Counted from the first letter of the stretch, positions 43,308 to 55,220 are shown. The stretch is 64,000 nt of DNA from Eriocheir sinensis (GCF_024679095.1 NC_066517.1:17731600-17795599); one strand, 5' to 3'. The notes: generated by a model from the letters alone, not told the origin. Made by a program: numbers and translations.

Positions 43308-44220
43308 TAAGTAAGCAAAGCTCCTGGTCCAGACTAAATTACCCCTAGAATTTTAAAAGCATTGTTCAGAGGTAGTTAAAACCGCAAACAAATTGGTTGG
43401 CTTCATCGGACGAGTCTTTAATAATAAATCGGAAAAAGTAATATTAAAACTGTATAATTCGCTGGTTCGACCCCATCTAGAGTACTGTGTACAGTTTTGG
43501 TCTCCTTATTACAGAAAAGACAGAAAAGTTAGAACGGGTTCAACGGAGAGTAACAAAAATGATTCCTGGGTTGAGAAATTTATCGTATGTACAAAGGCTT
43601 AAAAAAGTAAATTTATTCAGCCTATCAAAACGAAGAATGCGAGGCGATCTAATAGAAGTGTTTAAAATGTTCAAAGGATTCAGTGATATAAATGCGGAAG
43701 ATTACTTTACAATTGATCGATCAAATAAAACAAGAAGAAATAACAATATCAAGATAAGTGGTAAAAGATTCTCGGCGCACGAAGCCAAACACTTCTTCTT
43801 CAGTCGAGTTGTTAATGTTTGGAACTCTCTACCCTGTGATGTCGTTGATAGTACAACAGTTACGGCCTTCAAGAATAGATTAGACAAGTATTTTGAATCC
43901 ACCAAGCAACTAAGATATTATTCATTGTCATAATAACGTTAAGTTCTTTCGAATACTGGTGTCCTTGTCCGTTTTTATCGCCAGGTTAGTGGTAGCAGTA
44001 ATGGTAGTTCTTTCCTCTTTCCTATATAATTTCCATGCAGTTTTTCCATGCTGCATGGTTCTCTTTCCTTTCCTGCCAGCTTTGGCTGGAGGGATGGGGG
44101 GGGTGGGGAGGAGCCTTCGCCCTTGCTATCCTTCATCTTCCACCTTTGATTAGACAGTTAGTGTAGCTTGTCACAAACAGCCTCGTAAGGACCAACAGGT
44201 CTGTTGTTGTTTGTTCTTCC
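43308..44220 (+). mobile_element. CR1-like LINE (family C), internally deleted 3' fragment
   Basis: SKAPGPD (43312) followed by a stop and ITPRILKALF, then an abrupt jump to the thumb/C-terminal part of the RT: TANKLVGFIGRVFNN, NSLVRPHLEYCVQFWSPYYR, RMRGDLIEVFKMFKGF, FSRVVNVWNSLPCDVV, stop near 43933. The palm with the active site is missing. A 3' untranslated part with GT/CT-rich end reaches about 44220, where the next LINE begins. Confidence 0.85.
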
Positions 44221-44224
44221 TTTG

Positions 44225-47063
44225 TGTTCCTCCCGGGTACAAAAGCTCCCGGGTAAGAAAGCTTCCAAAAAAATCGATTGCACAAGAAAGGAGGAGGAGT
44301 AATTTGCTACGTAAAAAGTACGCTCCCTGCCATAAAAACAGACAAACAGGACGCAGAGAATTACAACTCCGTCTATGTGGAAATAACCGCGAATAATAAG
44401 AAACTAACACTTGCGACCGTATACAGGCCTCAAAAACAACAGGCAGCCGACGACACTGCCCTGTACGAAAAGCTTCACTCTTTAACGCAAAGCAAAGAAG
44501 CAATAATAATTGGGGACTAAATTGCCCTAACATTGACTGGGGATTGATGACTGGAGATCAAGAGGGTAACAGGCTTATAGAAATGGTGGAGGATTCGTTC
44601 CTCACTCAAGTTGTAACTCAACCGACAAGAGAAAACAATCTGCTTGATCTGGTATTAGTAAGCGACCCCGACCTCATTTGCGACTGTGAAGTTGGTGAAA
44701 TTTTTTTTGGTTGCGATCACCACTTAATCCGTTTCAATGTCAACATAAGTCACAAACTCGTAGACAATCCGTCAGTGATACCAGACTACAAAAAAGCAAA
44801 TTTCAACCTAGCCCGTGAGCTGCTTCCCTCTGCAACCTGGGATCAACTTCACCTAACCGACAATGCAATCGACAACGTGTGGAACAACTTCAAAGATAAG
44901 CTTTTGCAAGTAGAGAAGGCTACAGTGCCTACGAAACCCAGGCGAGCAAATGGTACCGTTGATCCACCGTGGATGACGACAGAAATAAAAAGGTCAGTAA
45001 ACTTAAAAAAAAAGGAATTATAACCTGATGAAAGAAAATGACACGGCCGAAGCCCGTACTCTACCACAACAGCCTCAGAGCTTGTCGCACCCTTATTCGG
45101 AGCAGTAAACGCAACTACGAAAAACAAATAGCGCGTGACATCAAAACAAACTCAAAAAAAATCTTCACATACATCAGATCGAAAAAGAAAGTAAAATCCA
45201 ATATTGGTCCCCTGACAGATGAGACTAGATCTGTAACTCAGGACAGTAAACAGATGGCCAGAATCCTCAACAGTAACCTCGCATCCGTATTCACAGTCGA
45301 GAACATCGAAACCATTCCCGAGAGCCCTGACCAGCCGAGGGAAATCACGTCCCTGAAAACTGACTCAATATGCGACCAAGAAGTGAAAAAGTATTTGGAC
45401 AAACTCGACACGAACAAGTCAACGGGACCCGACAGTTTGTCCCCGCGGTTATTAAAAGAGCTTAAACAACAAATACTTCAGCCACTCACTAACATATTCA
45501 ACCAGTCTGTTCAACTGAACAAGGTCCCGGAAGACTGGAAGATGGCGAACGTAACACCGATTTTCAAAAAAGGAGACAAAAGCGTTGCATCAAACTACAG
45601 GCCCATAAGTTTGACATCAGTGGCAGGAAAAATACTCGAAAAGATTATTAGAGACAAACTTGTCAAATTTCTAGAAGACAATAATGCAATCTCCGACACC
45701 CACCATGACTTCAGAAACAAGCGCTCCTGCCTAACGAATTTATTAGAGTTCTTCCAAGGTATATATAAGAACTGGGATGCCCACATCCCCAGTGATGTTA
45801 TATACCTAGACTTTCAGAAAGCCTTCGACAAGGTACCGCACGAGCGACTCCTTAAGAAACTGCATTCGGCGGGCATTGGAGCCAATCTGATCGCGTGGAT
45901 AAGAGATTGGCTCACCGGCAGAAAACAACGAGTACTACTAAACGGACAGCCTTCCGATTGGCTTCAAGTCACTAGTGGAGTGCCTCAAGGGTCAGTGCTG
46001 GGACTCATTCTCTTCATCATATATATCAACGACCTCGAACCAGGACTGAAATCAACAATATCGAAATTTGCTGATGACACCAAGGTGGGTGGAAAGGCCC
46101 CCACAAAGACCGACTGCGAAATCATTCAGAAAGACCTCAATCACATTATCGAATGGTCGGAAAAATGGCAAATGTCCTTTAATGTTGACAAATGCAAAGT
46201 CATGCACATTGGGTCCAGAAATAGTAACTACACCTACATCATGAATGGGAAACTTCTGCAAGCGATGCAGGAGGAAAAGGATCTTGGAGTCACTATCAGC
46301 AGTGACCTGAAACACGCGAATCACTGTAAAAAAGCCTACAACAAAGCCAACACTATGCTCGGGTTCATAGCGAGGAACTTCGAGTGTAAAACGCCAGACG
46401 TGATGCTAGCCCTGTATAATTCCATGGTAAGACCGCACCTCGAGTATGCAGTACAGTTCTGGTCTCCTAATTACAGAAAGGACATTGATTTACTGGAAAG
46501 GATTCAACGACGCGCCACGAAGATGACACCAACCTTAAGGGTTCAACCGTACAAGGAACGACTCAAGCGACTCAATCTCTTTACATTGGAGAAAAGACGC
46601 CTGCCAGGGGATATGATTCAAGTCTTCAAGTATATGAAAAAATTCAATAATGTCGATTATTCCAAATTCCTGAACTGAAAATCAACCTAAGAACTAGAAA
46701 TAACGGTTTACCCATTCAGTCTAGTCGATGTAACACAGACATCGGAAGGAGTTTCTTTTCAAACCGAGTCATCCGTCACTGGAACAATCTTCCTTCAGAA
46801 GTAGTAAATGCGAATACCATCAACTCCTTCAAATATAGAATCGACCGTCACTTCGCTGCGTCAGGAGTGAACTGAATATTGAGGTGCTTTCATCTGCTCC
46901 TCAATATCGAGGTGCTTTTCATCTGCTCCTCAATGTCGAGGTGCTTTCATCTGCTCCCCGGGCCCCAAGTGGCTATCGAGCAGATTAAATCACCAAAGCA
47001 GGCAACCTCGTAATGAGCCAATAGGCTTTCTGTTGTCTGCACTTCCATGTTTCCATGTTTCCT
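44225..47063 (+). mobile_element. CR1-like LINE (family D), 5'-truncated
   Basis: Starts inside the endonuclease and ends with TTCCATGT octamers at 47043-47060 (CTTCCATGTTTCCATGTTTCC), a CR1-type short-repeat tail. The 3' UTR has a roughly 45-bp triplet repeat (GAGGTGCTTTCATCTGCTCC at about 46880-46960). Confidence 0.88.
44278..46875 (+). pseudogene. LINE D ORF2: endonuclease and reverse transcriptase, nearly intact RT
   Basis: Endonuclease remnants: KKGGGVICYVKSTL (44285), TLATVYRPQKQ, GD then stop/shift at 44518, NCPNIDWGL, CDHHLIRFNVNI (44720). After a shift near 45020 one long frame (45038-46678) holds a complete RT palm: NKSTGPDSLSPRLLKEL, ANVTPIFKKGD, YRPISLTSVAGKILEKI, VIYLDFQKAFDKVPHERLL, SGVPQGSVLGLILFIIYIND and the FADD active site (about 46066-46077), then the thumb. 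A shift at 46678 separates the last part (FFSNRVIRHWNNLPSEVV...). About three lesions, so younger than family A at 19-22 kb but not active. Confidence 0.9.
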
Positions 47064-48430
47064 CCTCCTCCTCCTCCAACTCGTTCTTCTCGTCTTTCGT
47101 TTCCTTCCACCCCTTCCAATTTGTTTTAATTTTTTACTAGACTGCTATTCCTCTCCCTCCTTCTCCTCCTCACTTTTTATTCCATTCGCTTATCTCCTAA
47201 TTCTGGGAAACGTCTTATTCTGTATCTTCGTCTTCCTCTTCTTCCTCCTCCTCTTCCTCCTCTTTCATCTATTTCCACCCCTTTTGTTTTCATCCGGTTT
47301 CTATTCCGCCTTTCCCTCGTTTTCCTCTTATTTTAATTCTCGTATCTCCTGGGTACGTCTTATTCTCTATATTCCTCCTCCTCCTCCTCCTCCTCCTCCT
47401 CCTCCTCCTCCTCCTCCTCCTCCTCCTCCTCCTTCTCCTCCTCCTTCTCCTCCTCCTCCTCCTCCTCCTCCTCCTCTCATAACACATCACCTTTTCAAAT
47501 TGAGCCAGGCGTCACTGAGTCTATTTTTAGGAGGATTAAGTAGCCAATCAAGACAAAGAACCTCATTAAAATCCGCTCCGATCCCTTCTTCACTGACGCA
47601 AAAAGCAATCTAAATGTACTCACTCCTGCGTACATACCACCGCGCACCGTGACCCATCAGATCGCTTCCCTAGTCTATTCTGCAGCTCACTGGGTCGATT
47701 ATAAAAGAGCATTACTGTGATTGTCGGCGGGGCAAGTTTTGTTGTGATTTTATGCAAGGAGAGTTTTGTTTGTGTCCCGCTCGCTTGTGTTTCCTCTTTG
47801 GTAATGTTTTGTTTTTCGCCTCCGCTTCCTTATTTGTACCTTTCTCTTCCTCTTGTTCCTTCTTTTCCTCTTCCTTTTCCTCTTCATTTTCTTGCTCTTC
47901 CTTTACCTTTTCTCCTTATTTTTCTCGACTTTCAATTTTGATTTTTCTTCCTCTTTTACCTCCTCTTCCTTTTCCACCACTTTTTCTTCCCCTTCCTCTT
48001 CTTCCTCATCCTCCCCCTCTTCCTACTTCTTTACTCCTGATTCTCCTCCATCTCCTCTTCCTCTTTCTCTTTCTCCTCCTCCCCCTCTTCCTACTTCTTT
48101 ACTCCTCCTTCTGCTTCCTCTCCTTCCTCCTCTTTCTCTTCCTCCTCCTCCCCCTCTTCCAAATTCTTTACTCCTGCTTCTCCTCCTCCTCCTCTTTCTC
48201 TACCTCCTCCTCCCCCTATTCCTACTTCTTTACTCCCCCTTCTCCTCCTTATCTCTTACTAAACGTTTCATCTCCACTCATCTTCATTATCATCTCCGTC
48301 ACTCTCTCTATCTCTCCCTACTTCTTATTTTTCATCTCCGCCCTTATCTAGCACCATCGTCATCTTCCCCAGCATCCTCTTCCCCCTCCTCCTCCTCCTC
48401 CTCCTCGTCCTTTCTCTCCGCATCACCCTC
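47064..48430 (+). repeat. Pyrimidine-rich block with (CTC)n core
   Basis: CCT/CTT-rich at 47060-47300, near-pure CTC triplets at 47373-47476, a mixed-sequence stretch at 47480-47800, then another 600 bp of TCCTCTTCC-type sequence with about 60-72 bp internal duplication (CTCCTCCCCCTCTTCCTACTT recurs). Long Leu/Ser/Phe frames are low complexity. Confidence 0.85.
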
Positions 48431-49205
48431 GTTACCTGGTACATCTACACCACGCTGAATACACCTGGACATCATAATAAAGGATACCTGTTCTAATTTG
48501 TATGAAGCGGTTTATCCTACCTGAGCGGCGGGTGTGCGCGGTTATAGTATAAAAGCGAGCACACACAACGGGTTTCCACGACAAGCTGATGAAGAACAAA
48601 AATAGTTAAGGGGATGCTGTTATGTGCCTTTAGAGTTTAGAGCAAAAAAAAAAAAGTATTGGAAAATTAACGAACAAAGATGAGGGACCGATTTCCACCA
48701 CAAGCTGATTAAGAACAAAAGGATTCAAGGAGAGGCTGGCTAATGAATCCTTGCACAAAACGGATCATCTTCTCAGTAAGCAAGAATATTAAGTCTAACG
48801 AGCACTAATAGCGAAATAATGTATAGGAAAACTAGGAGGGTGAGGTGACTATGGGATATGCTTAAGAGGTGTGGTGTGTTGGTGTGTGTGGGTGGGAGGA
48901 GGGAGAGAGAGGTGAGGAGGTGGTGAGGAAAGGAGGTGAGAAGTAAGATCGTGCGGTACTTGTCTAGAAGAAAATAAATGAGAACTGAAAAGCAAAATGA
49001 ACTCTATTTGTGTATTTAGTAAAGAGAGGAAGATATGCTAAAGTAGTGTAGTATGCCGGTGTTGGGGGGGGGGGGTGAGAGGGGGAAGGTGTGTAAGGTG
49101 TGTGTCTGTGTGTGAGAAGCTCTATCTGTCTACAGGAAAACTAGAAGGATGGGATGACTATGGGATGTGCTAAGGAGATGCAATGTGTCGGGGTATATGT
49201 GTGAG
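48431..49205. other. Non-coding sequence
   Basis: No gene recognised. Contains a TATAAAAG word at 48548 and a roughly 330-bp-spaced repeated phrase (AGGAAAACTAG followed by GGATATGC/GGATGTGC and poly-G) at 48825, 49030 and 49135. Confidence 0.45.
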
Positions 49206-49259
49206 GGTGTGAGAGGGGGGGGGGGGGGGGAAGGTGTAGAAGGTGTGTATCTGTAAAGC

Positions 49260-49805
49260 GATGGAAAACCCGAGGGAAAATCCAAGAGAGAGTACCGAGG
49301 GAAAAACCGAGGGAAAGTACCGAGGGAAAACCGAGGGAAAGTACCGAGGGGAAAACCGAGGGAAAATACCAAGGGAAAACCGAGGGAAAGTACCGAGGGG
49401 AAAACCGAGGGAAAATACCAAGGGAAAACCGAGGGAAAGTACCGAGGGGAAAACTGAGTGAAAATACCGAGAGAAAACCGAGGGAAAGTATCGAGGGGAA
49501 AACCGAGGGAAAGTACCGAGGGGAAAACTGAGTGAAAATACCAAGGGAAAACCGAGGGAAAATACCGAGGGGAAAGACGAGGGAAAGTACCGAGAGGAAA
49601 AACCGAGGGAAAGTACCGAGGGGAAAACCGAGGAAAAGTACCGAGAGGAAAAACCGAGGGAAAGTACCGAGGGGAAAACCGAGGGAAAGTACCGAGGGGA
49701 AAACCGAGGGAAAGTACCGAGGGGAAAACCGAGGGAAAGTACCGAGGGGAAAACCGAGGGAAAGTACCGAGGGGAAAACCGAGGGAAAGTACCGAGGGGA
49801 AAACC
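49260..49805 (+). repeat. 25-bp minisatellite array
   Basis: GGGGAAAACCGAGGGAAAGT-ACCGA units, perfect at 49681-49805 and variable to the left. Confidence 0.95.
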
Positions 49806-50915
49806 GTTTCGCATCGCTTACGTGTTTCGCATCGCTTATGTGTTTCGCATCGCTTATGTGTTTCGCATCGCTTATGTGTTTCGCATCGCTTATGTGTTTC
49901 GCATCGCTTATGTGTTTCGCATCGCTTATGTGTTTCGCATCGCTTATGTGTTTCGCATCGCTTACGTGTTTCGCATCGCTTACGTGTTTCGCATCGCTTA
50001 TGTGTTTCGCATCGCTTACGTGTTTCGCATCGCTTATGTGTTTCGCATCGCTTACGTGTTTCGCATCGCTTATGTGTTTCGCATCGCTTATGTGTTTCGC
50101 ATCGCTTATGTGTTTCGCATCGCTTACGTGTTTCGCATCGCTTATGTGTTTCGCATCGCTTACGTGTTTCGCATCGCTTACGTGTTTCGCATCGCTTACG
50201 TGTTTCGCATCGCTTACGTGTTTCGCATCGCTTATGTGTTTCGCATCGTTTACGCGTTTCGCATCGCTTATGTGTTTCGCATCGCTTATGTGTTTCGCAT
50301 CGCTTATGTGTTTCGCATCGCTTATGTGTTTCGCATCGCTTATGTGTTTCGCATCGCTTACGTGTTTCGCATCGCTTATGTGTTTCGCATCGCTTATGTG
50401 TTTCGCATCGCTTACGTGTTTCGCATCGCTTATGTGTTTCGCATCGCTTACGTGTTTCGCATCGCTTATGTGTTTCGCATCGCTTATGTGTTTCGCATCG
50501 CTTACGTGTTTCGCATCGCTTATGTGTTTCGCATCGCTTACGTGTTTCGCATCGCTTATGTGTTTCGCATCGCTTATGTGTTTCGCATCGCTTACGTGTT
50601 TCGCATCGCTTACGTGTTTCGCATCGTTTACGTGTTTCGCATCGCTTATGTGTTTCGCATCGCTTATGTGTTTCGCATCGTTTACGTGTTTCGCATCGTT
50701 TACGTGTTTCGCATCGCTTATGTGTTTCGCATCGCTTATGTGTTTCGCATCGTTTACGTGTTTCGCATCGTTTACGTGTTTCGCATCGTTTACGTGTTTC
50801 GCATCGCTTATGTGTTTCGCATCGCTTACGTGTTTCGCATCGTTTACGTGTTTCGCATCGCTTACGTGTTTCGCATCGCTTACGTGTTTCGCATCGTTTA
50901 CGTGTTTCGTCGTGT
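49806..50915 (+). repeat. 18-bp satellite array, about 61 units
   Basis: GTGTTTCGCATCGCTTAC and variants. Nearly all changes are at two positions (CGCTTA or CGTTTA; TACG or TATG), giving three common unit types. The unit is a multiple of three and lacks stops in several frames on both strands. Confidence 0.98.
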
Positions 50916-50916
50916 T

Positions 50917-51074
50917 TTCCGGCGCATTGTTCACGGGCGCCTAACTAACGCAATGTCTCGGGACGAGGGGGCAGTGGAGGAGGCCCCTTCCGCGAAGGTG
51001 TCGCCGGCCTGCTCCTCGACTGGGCCAGGGCCAGCAGCCTCCTCCTCTTCGGACCCCGCGATAGAAACATGCCC
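50917..51074 (+). other. Duplicated segment with ATG frame, copy 1
   Basis: GCGCATTGTTCACGGGCGCC, then AACGCAATG opening MSRDEGAVEEAPSAKVSPAC and a Ser/Ala-rich run. Nearly identical to 52784-52944. The same frame runs back through the 18-bp array (RIAYVF units). After 51074 the sequence passes into a repeat, so copy 1 is truncated. No protein family recognised. Confidence 0.6.
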
Positions 51075-51670
51075 ATTGTGTTTTGTGTGTGGCAGTCAGT
51101 GTGTTTTTAATGGACTCAGTCTTGTGTTTTGTGTGTGCCAGTCACTGTGTTTTGAGGAACTCAGTCTTGTGCTTTGTGTGTGGCAGTCAGTGTGTTTTAA
51201 TGGACTCAGTCTTGTGTTTTGTGTGCCAGTCACTGTGTTTTTAGTGGACTCAGTCTTGTGTTTTGAGTGTGCCAGTCACTGTGTTTTGAGGGACTCAGTC
51301 TTGTGCTTTGTGAGTGGCAGTCACTGTGTTTTGAGGGACTCAGTCTTGTGCTTTGTGTGTGCCAGTCAGTGTGTTTTAATGGACTCAGTCTTGTGTTTTG
51401 TGTGCCAGTCACTGTTTTTAGTGGACTCAGTCTTGTGTTTTGTGTGCCAGTCACTGTGTTTTTAGTGGACTCAGTCTTGTGTTTTGTGTGTGGCAGTCAC
51501 TGTGTTTTTAGTGGACTCAGTCTTGTGTTTTGTGTGCCAGTCACTGTGTTTTTAGTGGACTCAGTCTTGTGTTTTGTGTGCCAGTCAGTGTGTTTTTAGT
51601 GGACTCAGTCTTGTGTTTTGTGTGTGGCAGTCAGTGTGTTTTTAGTGGACTCAGTCTTGTGTGTGCCAGT
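51075..51670 (+). repeat. Minisatellite of about 44-50 bp units
   Basis: GGACTCAGTCTTGTGTTTTG followed by TGTGCCAGTCACTGTGTTTT, about 13 units with small length changes. Confidence 0.93.
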
Positions 51671-52435
51671 CAGTGTGTTTTGAGGGAGGTGTGTTACAGG
51701 TTCGCAAGTGGGCGGGTAGGATGGCAGGCAGGCGTGGTGGGAGTGAGCCAGGGAGCGAGGGAGGTTGGTAGGCAGGCTGGTAGGTAGGGAGGTAGCTATT
51801 ACTGGTAGGAGGGGAGGGAGGGAGGTGAGCGGGATGGTAGTTATTAAAGACCTACCCCCACTGCAAACCTCCATGCCCCTTCTCTCCTCCTTGCCTCCCA
51901 ACCAATACCACCCACCCACCGAAATCCCTCTCCCTCCCCCCTCTCCTTCCACACCCCCCACCAACCCACTCACCCACCCACCTCGTTTTGGGTTATTTGA
52001 GGTGACTGAGTCGTGTGTTTTGTGTGCTGAGTCTTGTGTTTTGTGTGTGGCAGTCAGTGTGTTTTTAATGGACTCAGTCTTGTGTTTTGTGTGTGCCAGT
52101 CAGTGAGTTTTGAGGGAGGTGTGTTGCAGGTTCGCAAGTGGGCGGGTAGGATGGCAGGCAGGCGTGGTGGGAGAGAGCCAGGGAGCGAGGGAGGTTGGTA
52201 GGCAGGCTGGTAGGTAGGGAGGTAGCTATTACTGGTAGGTGAGCGGGATGGTAGTTATTAAAGACCTACCCCCACTGCAAACCTCCATGCCCCTTCTCTC
52301 CTCCTTGCCTCCCAACCAATACCCACCCACCCACCGAAATCCCTCCCCCTCCCCCCCCCCCTCTCTTTCCACACTCCCCACCAACCCACTCACCCACCCA
52401 CCTCGTTTTGGGTTATTTGAGGTGACTGAGTCTTG
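51655..52435 (+). repeat. Segmental tandem duplication, about 435 bp apart
   Basis: GAGGGAGGTGTGTTRCAGGT through CCTCGTTTTGGGTTATTTGA is present at about 51680-52010 and 52112-52435 with high identity, including GACCTACCCCCACTGCAAAC in both. Confidence 0.95.
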
Positions 52436-52625
52436 TGTTTTGTGTGCTGAGTCTTGTGTTTTGTGTGCTGAGTCTTGTGTTTTGTGTGCTGAGTCTTGTG
52501 TTTTGTGTGCTGAGTCTTGTGTTTTGTGTGCTGAGTCTTGTGTTTTGTGTGCTGAGTCTTGTGTTTTGTGTGCTGAGTCTTGTGTTTTGTGAGCTGAGTC
52601 TTGTGTTTTGTGTGCTGAGTCCTCT
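52436..52625 (+). repeat. 21-bp minisatellite, nine units
   Basis: CTGAGTCTTGTGTTTTGTGTG at 52447, 52468 and on; related to the unit at 51.1-51.7 kb. Confidence 0.96.
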
Positions 52626-52649
52626 ACTTTGCGAGTTTCATCTCGTTTA

Positions 52650-52783
52650 CGGGCGCATCGCTTACGTGCTTCGCATCGCTTACGTGTTTCGCATCGCTTA
52701 CGTGTTTCGCATCGCTTACGTATTTCGCATCGTTTACGTGTTTCGCATCGTTTACGTGTTTCGCATCGCTTACGGGCGTATCG
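52650..52783 (+). repeat. Short second array of the 18-bp satellite, about seven units
   Basis: TTCGCATCGCTTACGTG and TTCGCATCGTTTACGTG units, more diverged than the main array, ending in CGCTTACGGGCGTATCG. Confidence 0.93.
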
Positions 52784-53064
52784 TTTTCGGACGCATTGTT
52801 CACGGGCGTCTAAGTAACGCAATGTCCCGGGACGAGGGGGCAGTGGAGGAGGCCCCTTCCGCGAAGGTGTCGCCGGCCTGCTCCTCGGCTGGGCCAGGGC
52901 CAGCAGCCTCCTCCTCTTCGGACCCCGCGCGAGAAACATTCCCGTCCGCCTCAAGGCTCAGTTCTTTTGGAGGCGTTGGAAACGTTTGCCGAAATATTAT
53001 AATATTTTATAAACTCTGTGAAAGCCGTTGTCGCAGTTTGTGTAAAAGTCTGAGATGTGAATGA
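52784..53064 (+). other. Duplicated segment with ATG frame, copy 2
   Basis: ATG at 52822 opens MSRDEGAVEEAPSAKVSPAC, then SSAGPGPAASSSSDPA, RETFPSASRLSSFGG and a short C-terminal part, stop at 53062-53064 (about 80 residues). It shares its first 50 residues with copy 1. No known domain. It could be the 5' exon of an unknown gene, a mobile-element frame or chance. Confidence 0.4.
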
Positions 53065-53410
53065 AAGATGATGTGGAAGGCGGGAACTCTGCCGCCATGG
53101 GCCCCCTTGTGCCTGCTCGTCCCTGCACTGTTTCCTTAATTAACACCGGGGCTTTACACGCAGCAATGTCGCCTTGCAATGCTTCCCCGTGATTGGTTTG
53201 CTTTATATGTTCATGTAGGTACGAAATGTCCAAGTTCCTGGCAACATGGCTGACGATGACGGGCTGATGAAGTACTCACGCCGGACGCGGTAAACGTTGT
53301 GGTCACCGCTTGTGTCGCAGCCTTTCCCTTCCTGCAAACTCGTTACCTCAAGAGTTTAGGGAAACGAACAAGAACATCAATGCTTTACACTGTAACAAGT
53401 GTGTAGTGTA

Positions 53411-53439
53411 TAGTAGTGGTGGTAGTAGTAGTAGTAGTG

Positions 53440-53533
<94 letters not shown>

Positions 53534-53625
53534 TAGTAGTAGTAGTGGTAGTAGTAGTAGTAGTGGTAGTGGTAGTAGTAGTATTAGTATTAGTAGAAGT
53601 AGTAGTAGTAGTAGTAGTGGTAGTA
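53411..53625 (+). repeat. (GTA)n microsatellite, interrupted
   Basis: About 70 AGT triplets with GGT, ATT and AAG variants; a (CT)n tract follows at 53673-53705. Confidence 0.96.
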
Positions 53626-53671
53626 ATTATTTTTATTGTCGTAGTATCCTCTCCACAAGTATGAATCACTG

Positions 53672-53705
<34 letters not shown>

Positions 53706-53707
<2 letters not shown>

Positions 53708-54496
53708 CAATTAGCAGAGTAACCAAGGAAAAGAGGAGGGGGGGAAGGAGGCGGGTACAAAGAGGTCATATTAAAAGAGACGATCTGTTCTGCTTGACAG
53801 GCGAATGTGTGGCGTTGATTGACTCTCACCTGACGATGTTCACGCTTCCGGAAAGTGAACCCAAATCATAATGAAGCCAAGAAATTTCACCTGCGCCAAC
53901 ACGGAAGGAGCCCCAGGTGATAAAAAAAAGGTTGTATTCGAAGATAGAAGATTTGAAATTGATTGAAGTCGTGATTTGTTATTTGGTGAGAGTGGTAATA
54001 CTTCTTTTTTTTCAACTCCTGACAAGTGAAAGGTGATAAAAAAAGATGTGTACAAAGTTGAGAAAAAAAATTAGTCTCGTTTCGTCATTGTTCGGTGAGG
54101 CAGGTAAATAATTTCTTTTTTGAACTCCTGAGAATTGCAAGGTGATAAAAGTGAAAATTTCAAAGTGAAGTCGTGTTTCCTCATTTTTCGCTGACACAGG
54201 AAATTAAGTATTATTTTTTAAACCCCTGGTAAGTGGAGGAAAGTTTAAAGTAGCGTAACTATTAAAGGTAAATTGCAGGTAAGGAGATTGTCCGTAAGTT
54301 TTTTTTTTTTTGTGAGTATTGAGATATTTTGTAGATTTCCTCTCGAGTAATTATTTTTTTTTAATTTGTGTTGACGGGAAATGTTTACAGAAGGTGTGGG
54401 AAGACAACTTTATATCTGTTTTTCGTATGCATTATCTATCTGTTGTTTTCATCTATATATCTATTTATCTACCTATCTATCTATCTATCTATCTAT

Positions 54497-54527
<31 letters not shown>

Positions 54528-55030
54528 CTGGATTTCTACGTCTCGGCATTCCTCCTCGCACAGGTATTCATAACTTCTCAGGCACGCGCAAAAAAAGTCA
54601 TTAGCAGCGCCATCTCCTTATCACTCACGGACCCAAGACTCGAGGCGGACGAACCCTGAGGCGCCGCGGTCTGTTTTGAAGAAGTTTAATATGACGCAAA
54701 TTTGAGTGCTACGTGACCCGGCGAGCCTCCTCCATCCCCCTTTATCAAGTCGAGGTTTTACTAACTCTACAAGAACTCACGAGACGCTCCGCCGCGGGAA
54801 TGAATCGAATATGAGAAATCTGCGCCAGGAATAAGAAATCGCAAACCGTGTGCCTGGAAAATTGGACTTGTCATGCGGAGCGTCCTTGATTTCTTCAGGT
54901 GCGAAAGATGAGCAGATGCGAAAGATGATATATAGGTGAGCCCCGCAGGTGGTTCCTCATTCACACCTTCCCCCCACACATCTTCCCCCACACACATATT
55001 CCCCCATACACACGCACCTTTCCCCCACAC
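53706..55030. other. Non-coding sequence
   Basis: Three diverged copies of a roughly 105-115 bp unit (GGTGATAAAAAAAG..., CTCCTGACAAGTGAAAGGTG, CTCCTGAGAATTGCAAGGTG) at 53915-54235; TCTA and CT microsatellites at 54440-54527; a GCAGCGCCATCTCC word at 54604. No gene recognised. Confidence 0.5.
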
Positions 55031-55034
55031 CACC

Positions 55035-55220
55035 GTTGCCAGATTATCGTACTCAGAGCCTCGTATTTACCGGTTTCTGAGCCATAGCTATTGCCAAAAG
55101 CACCAATAATTAACCATTTTAACGATAGCTATATATGAAGGCAGTTATTGGGGTCGAGGAGGCGGTTTTTGGGTCGGAAATCGGCAAACAAAGGAGGCTG
55201 AGTACGACAATCTGGCACCG
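55035..55220 (+). mobile_element. MITE-like inverted-repeat element, copy 1
   Basis: GTTGCCAGATTATCGTACTC at the left and CTGAGTACGACAATCTGGCA at the right are inverted repeats of about 21 bp with one or two mismatches. The centre is AT-rich (CGATAGCTATATATGAAGG) with no coding. CACCGTTGCC is found at both outer edges. Confidence 0.75.

Noticed and set aside
48540..48580. Core promoter with TATAAAAG at 48548
   Set aside because: No recognised exon or initiator follows; in AT-rich repeats such a word is expected by chance.
49141..50934. 597-residue minus frame of about 61 DAKH-I/V-S/N units, antifreeze- or silk-like in appearance
   Set aside because: Several frames on both strands are equally open because the unit is 18 bp; both variable sites change residues in this frame; no start context or splice support is seen.
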